Assembly: GCA_001791715.1 (NCBI GenBank)
Contig: MGFD01000030.1
Span: forward strand, 9,246-41,609
Direction: 5' to 3'
From: Candidatus Uhrbacteria bacterium RIFOXYB2_FULL_45_11
Lineage (GTDB): Bacteria > Patescibacteriota > Patescibacteriia > UBA9934 > GWF2-40-263
DNA length: 32,364 bases
The stretch's first letter is position 1. Every line of letters begins with the position of its first letter. Shown one piece after another: positions 1-5,233 of this stretch. Under the pieces are notes generated by a model. It was given only the letters and a program-made list of their open reading frames with translations. It was not told where the DNA came from and searched no databases. Made by a program: the position numbers and the translations under genes.

Positions 1-1
1 A

Positions 2-1111
2 ACGGAATCGATCTTTTTGACGGTTCTGTATCTGCTCATCGAGTGTCGGCAGCAACTGCCGGTTGTGTCAGACAGTACAACGGATATCGGGTTCCTTGAA
101 AAAGAACTCGGCGACATGCATGCCCGCGGTCTCATTAAGATCGACGGTCAGTACTGGAAAGCCACGAACGAAAACGATCGTGGTGTGAATGGAACGCGTG
201 TTGGCGCAGCAAACGGTACGGCCTTTTTGGGCCAGGCTGTTGCCATGTGCGATCAGCTCATGAAGTTCGAGATTTTCGGTGGTGTGCGTTTGCAACGCAT
301 GCTCACACCAGACGAACGTCTCGACGATGACGAATTCATGGTACGCGATCACATTTGGGATCCGCGTTTCGTGGGTCCAAAAGAAGAAGATCCAGACGCA
401 ACGGATTTGCGTGTGGGAATGATCCGATTTTTTTCAGAAATGATGATGGATCAGATTGGCGGCGTCGTTGATCCTCATCGCATTGTGTTTTTGCAAAAGC
501 TTGCATCGGGTCAACTCAAAGGGGAGAGCTTCTGGTTCAACCTTAGGCTCGGTACGTTTTTCAAGGAAGTGGAAACGATTGTAAATACGGCTTATCAGTG
601 GCGTCAGATTGCTCCAGACGACGAGGCTCAGGCCATCGAAGTCATGAAGATTCTGTACGCCGCCGGCATGATCGAGTCGCGCAAGCGTGCTCCGGATGCG
701 AGCGAGTGTTCCAACTGTCACATCCCGCTTGCACTGTTTGAAGCTGAGGCTCATGGAAACGGTCAACGGCTCAGCGAATGTCCGAATCCGGACTGTGGCG
801 CAAGCTTTGATCCGCCAGCTCCGCAAGGTGCTGCAGAAGCGTGTGCGTGTTGCCATGAAGACATCTGGCCGGGCATGCGTCAGTGCACCAACTGTGGTGC
901 GATCGTTGATCGTCGTTACACGCCCGGTAAAGTTGTGGAAACGGAACGCGTCACCCAAACGACCACGGTCGACTCGGTGTACGATCCGTACTATGACACC
1001 TGGGGCTACGGCTACGGGTACTACGGTTACACGCCGTATGGTTACTACGATCCCTGGAATCCAGTGGCTGACGTTGTTGCCTTCGGTGTACTTTGCGCCA
1101 TTCTGCTCTAG
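2..1111 (+). CDS. Zinc-ribbon protein with Tyr/Gly-rich tail (5' partial)
   Basis: The reading frame is already open at the first base, so the N-terminus lies outside the window; the TTG at 17 is only the first possible start inside it. No family is recognised. The C-terminal third has four paired-cysteine knuckles (CSNC, CPNPDC, CACC, CTNC), which fits two zinc ribbons. A Tyr/Gly/Pro-rich stretch (GYGYGYYGYTPYGYYDPW) follows, then a short hydrophobic end (VADVVAFGVLCAILL) that could be a tail anchor. Lysine codons are mostly AAG, unlike most neighbours and like the flotillin gene at 5234. A strong terminator follows 12 bases after the stop. The function is unknown. Confidence 0.7.
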   Translation, partial: TESIFLTVLYLLIECRQQLPVVSDSTTDIGFLEKELGDMHARGLIKIDGQYWKATNENDRGVNGTRVGAANGTAFLGQAVAMCDQLMKFEIFGGVRLQRMLTPDERLDDDEFMVRDHIWDPRFVGPKEEDPDATDLRVGMIRFFSEMMMDQIGGVVDPHRIVFLQKLASGQLKGESFWFNLRLGTFFKEVETIVNTAYQWRQIAPDDEAQAIEVMKILYAAGMIESRKRAPDASECSNCHIPLALFEAEAHGNGQRLSECPNPDCGASFDPPAPQGAAEACACCHEDIWPGMRQCTNCGAIVDRRYTPGKVVETERVTQTTTVDSVYDPYYDTWGYGYGYYGYTPYGYYDPWNPVADVVAFGVLCAILL

Positions 1112-1122
1112 GTATTCTCCTT

Positions 1123-1151
1123 GCGATCTCCCAAAAAGAGATCGCTTTTTT
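1123..1151 (+). terminator. Rho-independent terminator after the zinc-ribbon gene
   Basis: GCGATCTC (1123-1130) pairs perfectly with GAGATCGC (1138-1145) across a 7-base loop, followed by a run of six T. Confidence 0.85.
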
Positions 1152-1160
1152 ATTTACATC

Positions 1161-1182
1161 AAAAAATCCACACAAGTGGATT
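1161..1182 (-). terminator. Rho-independent terminator of the reductase gene
   Basis: On the minus strand AATCCAC, loop TTGT, GTGGATT is followed by a T run (plus-strand A run at 1161-1166). It overlaps the TAA stop of the reductase gene. It lies back-to-back with the plus-strand terminator at 1123. Confidence 0.75.
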
Positions 1183-1726
1183 AATGGTGATGATGCTCAA
1201 ATTCAGGAGCATCTGTTTGATACGTAAGCGTCACGATTCCGTTTTCTCGTTCTTGTTTTGATGTGAATGTCAGCTTCTCCAAAAAATCATCTTCCGCAAA
1301 CACACGTTTTCCTTCACCAACAAGAACGGGTTCGATGTTTAAAATGATTTCGTTGATCAGATGTTCTTTTAAGAACGCTGTGTTCACTTGAGAGCCGCCG
1401 CACACAAACGCGTGATCAAAACCGGATTCTGCAAGAAAGTGCATGGCTTCATGAGGGGAGGGAAGCACGACGAATTCGGGCGGAACTTCCATGTTCACAT
1501 CATTTGAAAGAATAATTTTTGTGACACCGAGTAAATCATCAAATCCATTATGATCCGTCCAGTTCATGACCGCTTCATAGGTTTTTCGACCAAAGATGAC
1601 GTTGCCATACATGTGTGCGAAGCGGACATAATCCGCCCAGTGTGCCATCGATAAAAAATCCTCCTCACCGTCTGGGCGAGCAATGAAGCCGTTGAGGGAC
1701 ATGGCCATGAAAAGGGTGGTGCGCAT
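1181..1726 (-). CDS. Dihydrofolate reductase / RibD C-terminal family protein
   Basis: About 181 aa. The start ATG at 1726 is chosen because the family fold begins there (MRTTLFMAMSLNGFIA, the first strand of DHFR/RibD-C proteins, with the substrate-loop sequence ARPDGEEDF following). The frame upstream is only repeat sequence. Other family marks are VIFGRKTYE (NADPH-site GRxTY pattern), ILSND, and FVCGGSQVN (the GG nucleotide-binding turn). Such proteins reduce pterin- or pyrimidine-type substrates with NADPH; the exact substrate cannot be read from sequence. It ends in four histidines. No Shine-Dalgarno is visible; the start sits in TTCCCCTATG, a context shared with htpX and lemA. Confidence 0.85.
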   Translation of the reverse strand: MRTTLFMAMSLNGFIARPDGEEDFLSMAHWADYVRFAHMYGNVIFGRKTYEAVMNWTDHNGFDDLLGVTKIILSNDVNMEVPPEFVVLPSPHEAMHFLAESGFDHAFVCGGSQVNTAFLKEHLINEIILNIEPVLVGEGKRVFAEDDFLEKLTFTSKQERENGIVTLTYQTDAPEFEHHHH

Positions 1727-1830
1727 AGGGGAAGGTTTGAAATGTCGGAAACCTGCCTGCCGGCAGGCAGGGGTCGGAGAGGTTTGAATGTCGGAAAGGT
1801 CGAGGTGTGAGGGGATTATATAGCAATAAA
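1727..1830. repeat. Repeat-rich leader upstream of the reductase gene
   Basis: Contains several copies of a roughly 9-base word (TTTGAAATG, TCGGAAAGG, TTTGAATG) that also builds the inverted repeat upstream of lemA (25641-25744). A perfect 20-base palindrome, CCTGCCTGCCGGCAGGCAGG, lies in the middle (about 1751-1770). The long frame through it is not convincing as protein. Confidence 0.6.
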
Positions 1831-1885
1831 TCTGAGTTTGCACGAGGGTTTTTTGAATGGTGGTAATCAGGCTAACATGGGAAAT

Positions 1886-1912
1886 AAAAAATACCTCTTA
1901 GAACAGAGGTAT
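1886..1912 (-). terminator. Terminator of the M15 peptidase gene
   Basis: Minus strand: ATACCTC, 8-base loop, GAGGTAT, then a T run (plus-strand A run at 1886-1890). It touches the TGA stop of the peptidase gene. Confidence 0.75.
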
Positions 1913-2442
1913 CAGGAATGCACTTCGTTTTTTTGAAAGTGCTGGTAGTCTTTGCGATCTGTCCACCGTCCGCCCCATTCCCATCCGAATTGTTCGAATG
2001 TTCGGACTACGATATCTCCATCAAGAATTGTTCCGGGTTGCAGAGGATTGTATGTAGACGTTTCTGGATGAACGGAACCGTCAATCGCAATGTATGGATT
2101 TTGCATCGGGTTTATATCAATTGCACGACCAAAGGAATGAATCGATAACCGATTGGTTAGGTGTATGGGCCGGTAATTGAACGCTGACGAATTGTTGTCG
2201 TCTGTGGATCGTTCGTCCGACCAATTGTATTTGGAGATCGGAATCATTTTTTCGATCGGAAATTTCGCTTCAAAGATGATACGGAAAATTTCCCGCACTT
2301 CATTCGCAAGGTCATTGCATACCACGAGTTGTCCGACATGTTCTTGTTCATCAAATCCCCAGTAGGGAATGGACAGTAACACCATTTGTAAACGTATGTT
2401 GTCCGGAGCAAGAGTTCCGTTCAACGCTTCGATGAGTGTCAT
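1912..2442 (-). CDS. M15-family D-Ala-D-Ala carboxypeptidase-like metallopeptidase
   Basis: 176 aa. The M15 zinc motif appears as SIHSFGRAIDINP (SxHxxGxAxD gives the His and Asp ligands) with the third ligand in KDYQHFQ near the C-terminus. SSAFNYRP just before the motif resembles phage-type M15C endopeptidases. The expected role is cleavage of peptidoglycan stem peptides. The start at 2442 is chosen because MTLIEALNG begins there and AGGAG lies 7 bases upstream, one of the few clear Shine-Dalgarno sites in the window. The longer frame up to 2643 is translated from the 68-bp repeat and is rejected. There is no obvious signal peptide, so it may act on release or through an unseen export route. 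Confidence 0.85.
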   Translation of the reverse strand: MTLIEALNGTLAPDNIRLQMVLLSIPYWGFDEQEHVGQLVVCNDLANEVREIFRIIFEAKFPIEKMIPISKYNWSDERSTDDNNSSAFNYRPIHLTNRLSIHSFGRAIDINPMQNPYIAIDGSVHPETSTYNPLQPGTILDGDIVVRTFEQFGWEWGGRWTDRKDYQHFQKNEVHS

Positions 2443-2515
2443 GTGAGGTCTCCTTGGTTGGTTTGTAAAATATGCACTTAGACTCTTGTGATATTTTGTT
2501 GCATTGTTTCCGATC

Positions 2516-2546
2516 GCACAATAGAAGTTTTGAATAAATTGTGCAA
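2516..2546 (-). promoter_or_regulatory. Candidate promoter with overlapping inverted repeat
   Basis: Minus strand: TTGCAC (plus 2546-2541), 17-base spacer, TATTGT (2523-2518), each 4 of 6 to consensus. An inverted repeat GCACAAT (2516-2522) / ATTGTGC (2538-2544) covers both boxes, as an operator might. It would serve the M15 gene starting at 2442. Confidence 0.35.
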
Positions 2547-2567
2547 TAGCTTCGTTTTGAGCTTGAT

Positions 2568-2635
2568 GGAGAGTGTGAGATCGGAGGTCTCGCCCAACAT
2601 CCCGCTTCGCGATCTGTCCAAACCTTCGGTTTGGC
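2568..2635. repeat. 68-bp structured repeat, copy 1
   Basis: Matches 3616-3683 over 68 bases with one difference (A for G in CTTCGCGATCTG). On the minus strand it forms three successive hairpins: CCAAACC-GAA-GGTTTGG, a GAA-looped CGC/GCG stem, and GAGA-CCTCCGA-TCTC. The single difference turns a C-G pair into a U-G wobble and keeps the fold. Confidence 0.8.
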
Positions 2636-2686
2636 TCCGCCAATAAAAAACACCTAATGTAAATATATAAAATTTATTTTTTATGG

Positions 2687-2692
2687 TAAACT
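2687..2692 (+). promoter_or_regulatory. -10-like box placing the RNA start at the ATG
   Basis: TAAACT ends 9 bases before the ATG at 2702, in an AT-rich stretch and preceded by TATGG. No Shine-Dalgarno is present. The spacing suggests a leaderless mRNA, as at 8343, 10143 and 31648. Confidence 0.45.
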
Positions 2693-2701
2693 CCCACTAA
2701 T

Positions 2702-3535
2702 ATGAGTGAATACAATCCAGAGCGTGCACAACAAGAACGCATTGAGGCTGAACGCATGGAGTATAAAATAATCTCTCGGCGTGTTTTGAACGATCTTTTC
2801 AAAGACGTGCTTGATGCCCGTGAACTTGAAAGAAGATTGATGCTTGTTGATCGGGTAAAATTCGTTACACATGATCAGATGGATGTCATTGCAAAAAGCA
2901 ACCCGCAAGATGCGGGTGCTGACGGATTGATCCAGTATGAGGTAAGTGAATCTGAGGTTCGTCGGCTACCAATTGTTCTTCATTCTTCGTCGCGTGTAGA
3001 AACATTGCATACATTGGTGCATGAGGGCACTCATCTCATGACTCCTGAGTCTGTACTTGTTACGAACATAATAGCAGAACCGGATGAAGAAACTTTTTCA
3101 GATTATGTTGGAGGATTTCGGTTTGAACGTAACAGAAAAACAAAACAAATTGATCTGATGTCGATCCATAAAGATACACCAGCTCGTTTTCTCTTTTGGG
3201 AATCGGTTACGGATTGGATTGCGGAACTTGGACTTGAGAGTGAGATGAGTGATCAGGAGAAAGAAGAACTTGCAATGAGTGGTTACTTTGAGCGCCATTG
3301 GATCGATTACTTGATGCGTAAGTCGCCCGATGCACCTGGATTGATGCAAGCAATTAAAGAATCTTATGCAGCAGGGAGCGAAGATTCTTTACGTTGGTGC
3401 CTTCAAAAACAGTTAGATGTCCAGGATGATCATTTTTATGATGCACTTATAAAGATCATCGGACGCGATCGAACAGATGAAAAGCGGGTCGATGATTGGA
3501 TGCAAGTCGTTGATGACGCGTTTAAGTCGTCCTAA
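2702..3535 (+). CDS. HExxH zincin-like protein, unknown family
   Basis: 277 aa. The region TLHTLVHEGTHLM places HEGTH at residues 107-111, a gluzincin-type zinc site. WESVTDWIAE (Glu167, Asp171) on a following helix could give the third ligand. There is no signal peptide or membrane segment, so it is probably cytoplasmic. The first 30 residues are charged and helical. The ATG at 2702 sits just after a -10-like box, implying a leaderless transcript. A second unrelated-looking HExxH protein lies at 13415. It could be a metallopeptidase or a degenerate zincin in a toxin or stress protein. No substrate can be assigned. Confidence 0.7.
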   Translation: MSEYNPERAQQERIEAERMEYKIISRRVLNDLFKDVLDARELERRLMLVDRVKFVTHDQMDVIAKSNPQDAGADGLIQYEVSESEVRRLPIVLHSSSRVETLHTLVHEGTHLMTPESVLVTNIIAEPDEETFSDYVGGFRFERNRKTKQIDLMSIHKDTPARFLFWESVTDWIAELGLESEMSDQEKEELAMSGYFERHWIDYLMRKSPDAPGLMQAIKESYAAGSEDSLRWCLQKQLDVQDDHFYDALIKIIGRDRTDEKRVDDWMQVVDDAFKSS

Positions 3536-3583
3536 GCCTTGTTATTGGTTACGTCCTTTCAGCTTGGTTTCGCCATAAAAAAC

Positions 3584-3610
3584 ACCCAACGTAAAGCTGG
3601 GTATTTTTTT
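3584..3610 (+). terminator. Terminator after the zincin gene
   Basis: ACCCA (3584-3588) pairs with TGGGT (3598-3602), with an A-C mismatch and one further C-G pair inside, followed by A and seven T. The stem is weak but the T run is long. Confidence 0.55.
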
Positions 3611-3615
3611 ATGTC

Positions 3616-3683
3616 GGAGAGTGTGAGATCGGAGGTCTCGCCCAACATCCCGCTTCGCGGTCTGTCCAAACCTTCGGTTTGGC
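3616..3683. repeat. 68-bp structured repeat, copy 2
   Basis: One mismatch to 2568-2635. Its left end (TATGTCGGAGAG, then GAGAT) resembles the plus-strand view of the adjacent tRNA-Ser 3' end (TATGGCGGAGAG, then GAGATTCGAA). This raises the possibility that the repeat is tRNA-derived or was inserted at a tRNA end. Confidence 0.8.
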
Positions 3684-3690
3684 GCCATAC

Positions 3691-3718
3691 AAAAACACCG
3701 AACGCAAATGTTCGGTGT
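3691..3718 (-). terminator. Terminator after tRNA-Ser(UGA)
   Basis: ACACCGAAC (3695-3703) and GTTCGGTGT (3710-3718) form a perfect 9-bp stem with a 6-base loop. On the minus strand it is followed by five T. It lies 7 bases beyond the CCA end of the tRNA. Confidence 0.85.
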
Positions 3719-3725
3719 TTCTGTA

Positions 3726-3814
3726 TGGCGGAGAGGGCGAGATTCGAACTCGCGGAAGCTATTAACTTCGACAGTTTTCAAGACTGTTGCCATCAACCAC
3801 TCGGCCACCTCTCC
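3726..3814 (-). tRNA. tRNA-Ser(UGA)
   Basis: Minus strand. The acceptor GGAGAGG pairs with CCTCTCC, the discriminator is G, and CCA is encoded. The anticodon loop CTTGAAA sits on stem ACAGT/ACTGT and gives anticodon TGA. The long variable arm typical of serine tRNA is present, and the T-arm loop is TTCGAAT. It reads UCA and probably other UCN codons. The end of the GIY-YIG frame overlaps its 5' half. Confidence 0.97.
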
Positions 3815-4058
3815 GTAAATTTTCAATGAGTCGCTTGTTTCTGAATGCCTGTCCTGAACCTGATTTGAGATATGTCTCAAATTGTCTTGCTTGAATCCTT
3901 GAGGGGAATGCGCAGTACCAAATAAGCATAACGGGCCTAAGGTTCTTTGTTGATTCTGCTTTCCCAATCTGGTGTTCTTCGAGTCTTCTTTTTAAATCTG
4001 GAGTACAACCTGTGTAGATTGAACTGTTCGATAATTTGAGAAGATAAACGTAGTACAT
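3762..4058 (-). CDS. GIY-YIG nuclease domain protein running into tRNA-Ser(UGA)
   Basis: 98 aa from ATG at 4058; the frame reaches a TTG at 4067. The single-domain GIY-YIG pattern is MYYVYLL (GIY strand), IYTG (YIG strand), LKRRLEEH (catalytic Arg helix) and QARQFETYLKSG (metal-binding Glu), as in the small YhbQ/UPF0213-like group. The domain ends near residue 78. The last 17 or so codons are the 5' half of tRNA-Ser(UGA), with the TAA falling just after its anticodon stem, so the protein tail is tRNA sequence. The order on the minus strand is tRNA-Ser(GCU), two hairpins, this gene, tRNA-Ser(UGA). Metal-dependent DNA cleavage is the expected activity; the target is unknown. Confidence 0.8.
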   Translation of the reverse strand: MYYVYLLKLSNSSIYTGCTPDLKRRLEEHQIGKAESTKNLRPVMLIWYCAFPSRIQARQFETYLKSGSGQAFRNKRLIENLRRGGRVVDGNSLENCRS

Positions 4059-4107
4059 ATTGGCCAAAGGCCACCCGAAACTTCAACAGATCATCAACTC
4101 TCTTCGC

Positions 4108-4135
4108 GTCACCCTTCGCCAAGGCTTCGGGTGAC
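4108..4135. repeat. Hairpin upstream of the GIY-YIG gene
   Basis: GTCACCC (4108-4114) pairs with GGGTGAC (4129-4135), then a symmetrical TTC/TTC internal loop, then GCC/GGC closing a 2-base loop. No T run is present, so it is not a classical terminator. Confidence 0.6.
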
Positions 4136-4136
4136 A

Positions 4137-4177
4137 CCCTACACTTCAACAATGGTAAACACTGTTGAAGTGTAGGG
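4137..4177. repeat. 15-bp perfect hairpin abutting tRNA-Ser(GCU) CCA
   Basis: CCCTACACTTCAACA (4137-4151) and TGTTGAAGTGTAGGG (4163-4177) pair perfectly across an 11-base loop. The stem starts at the base directly after the encoded CCA, so it forms the immediate 3' trailer of the tRNA and the 5' leader of the GIY-YIG gene. No T run follows. Confidence 0.75.
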
Positions 4178-4272
4178 TGGCGGAGAGAGAGGGATTTGAA
4201 CCCTCGCGCCGGTTTTAAAGCCGACCTAGGAGATTAGCAATCTCCCCCCTTCAGCCTCTTGGGTATCTCTCC
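4178..4272 (-). tRNA. tRNA-Ser(GCU)
   Basis: Minus strand. The acceptor GGAGAGA pairs with TCTCTCC, the discriminator is G, and CCA is encoded. The anticodon stem GGAGA/TCTCC carries loop TTGCTAA, giving anticodon GCT. A long variable arm and T loop TTCAAAT are present. It reads AGC and AGU. Confidence 0.97.
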
Positions 4273-4373
4273 TTGAAGGTGCCGTCAGGATACGATATTT
4301 GAGTGAATTGGGCAAGACCTCTTTGTTTGTGCAATGTTCTGCTTTAGAAAAATGAGATTGAGTGGTATTACAC

Positions 4374-4400
4374 TTGACTTTTCTGGGCAAATAATGATAA
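4374..4400 (+). promoter_or_regulatory. Candidate promoter of the yqiJ-like/flotillin pair
   Basis: TTGACT (4374-4379) and TGATAA (4395-4400) with a 15-base spacer, about 80 bases before the GTG start at 4480. A similar CTTGACTTTT...AATGATA block lies before the gene at 7283 with shorter spacing. The -35 is good; the -10 is uncertain. Confidence 0.35.
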
Positions 4401-4479
4401 GAGGTGCCATTGCTCGTAGGACAAAAAGGTTCTGCTTGCAATGTGTTGCTCTTCACATGAAGAGAAAGGAAGGTGAAAC

Positions 4480-5154
4480 GTGGAATTGCTCGCTGTTCAT
4501 AACCTCGTGTACGAAATGGCGCTTTTGATTGGATGCTTCCTTTCTGTCGGCGCGGTTTTTGGAGGTCATGGTCACGATAGTTCCCATGATCATAATTTGG
4601 ACCATGATGCACATGGTGATTCTCATTCCGGTCATGACCACGAATCAAAGGATTCGAAGAATAGTGATATCTCTGTGCGTTCAAAGTTGAGTCAAGTAAG
4701 TCTGGGAAAATTCCTCTTTTCCGTGCTCGGAATCGGGAATATGCCGATTATGCTTTGGCTCATGATCTTTAACCTGTTTTTTGGAAGCATTGGCATGCTT
4801 ACGAATTTGGTCTTTGGTCCTAACTTGGGATTTGAGATCGTTGGTTTGCTTGTCTCGGTTCCTCTTGCGGGTTTTGGTGCGCTAGTTTTTACAAGCGGAA
4901 CAAGTCATCTGTTTGGGAGATTTGTTCCGACAGATGAAACGTACGCTGTGAAGCGTAAAGAACTTGTTGGATGTGCGGGCATGCTCACACTTCCAGCATC
5001 GAAAGAAACTGGACTCGCGCAAATCTACGATCGTCGTGGAAATTTGCAACAGATCTCAGTTCGTACAATTGAAGGCGAATTGCCAAAAGAGACAAAGATT
5101 ATTGTGATTTATTTCGATGAGGTCGGCGGTTTCTATGTGGTTATCGCTGATTGA
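4480..5154 (+). CDS. YqiJ-like membrane protein with NfeD-type OB domain
   Basis: 224 aa. The GTG start is supported by AGGAAGG about 8 bases upstream. Order: N-terminal hydrophobic helix (about 8-27); a His/Asp-rich loop (about 28-56, GGHGHDSSHDHNLDHDAHGD) that could bind metal; two or three membrane segments (about 78-135); and a C-terminal OB-fold-like region (GCAGMLTLPASKETGLAQIYD to the end). This is the architecture of E. coli YqiJ, an NfeD-like partner of the flotillin YqiK, and the next gene here is a flotillin. Together they would organise membrane microdomains. The His-rich insert is not something I associate with YqiJ. Confidence 0.75.
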   Translation: MELLAVHNLVYEMALLIGCFLSVGAVFGGHGHDSSHDHNLDHDAHGDSHSGHDHESKDSKNSDISVRSKLSQVSLGKFLFSVLGIGNMPIMLWLMIFNLFFGSIGMLTNLVFGPNLGFEIVGLLVSVPLAGFGALVFTSGTSHLFGRFVPTDETYAVKRKELVGCAGMLTLPASKETGLAQIYDRRGNLQQISVRTIEGELPKETKIIVIYFDEVGGFYVVIAD

Positions 5155-5163
5155 TGAGAGATT

Positions 5164-5220
5164 AGTAGAATGCGGTGAATGGTTCACCGCGACTACTATT
5201 ACCGCTCGCTAAGCGCGAGC
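5164..5220. repeat. Two hairpins between the yqiJ-like and flotillin genes
   Basis: Hairpin 1: GCGGTGAA-TGG-TTCACCGC (5172-5190), extended by AGTAG (5164-5168) with CTACT (5193-5197). Hairpin 2: GCTCGC (5204-5209) with GCGAGC (5215-5220). Neither has a T run. They sit 13 bases before the flotillin start and could set mRNA stability or relative expression. Confidence 0.55.
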
Positions 5221-5233
5221 ATAGAGGTTACCC

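Noticed and set aside
2443..2643. N-terminal extension of the M15 peptidase (MAEPNRRFGQIAKRD)
   Set aside because: It is the 68-bp repeat translated; the same words appear next to the tRNA, and a clear Shine-Dalgarno supports the start at 2442.
3539..3829. Plus-strand frame of 96 codons with RARFELAEAINFDSF
   Set aside because: It is the antisense translation of tRNA-Ser(UGA) and the 68-bp repeat, a well-known false gene type.
3542..3967. Minus-strand frame of 141 codons with AEWLMATVLKTV
   Set aside because: It translates the tRNA-Ser(UGA) and repeat in another frame and overlaps the better GIY-YIG frame.
3937..4152. Minus-strand frame in the leader of the first GIY-YIG gene
   Set aside because: It runs through both hairpins and then out of frame with the nuclease. 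It is probably the conserved leader DNA, not a protein, although similar leaders might be worth comparing.
4226..4684. Minus-strand frame across tRNA-Ser(GCU) and the yqiJ-like start
   Set aside because: Antisense to a tRNA and to a well-supported gene with a Shine-Dalgarno.
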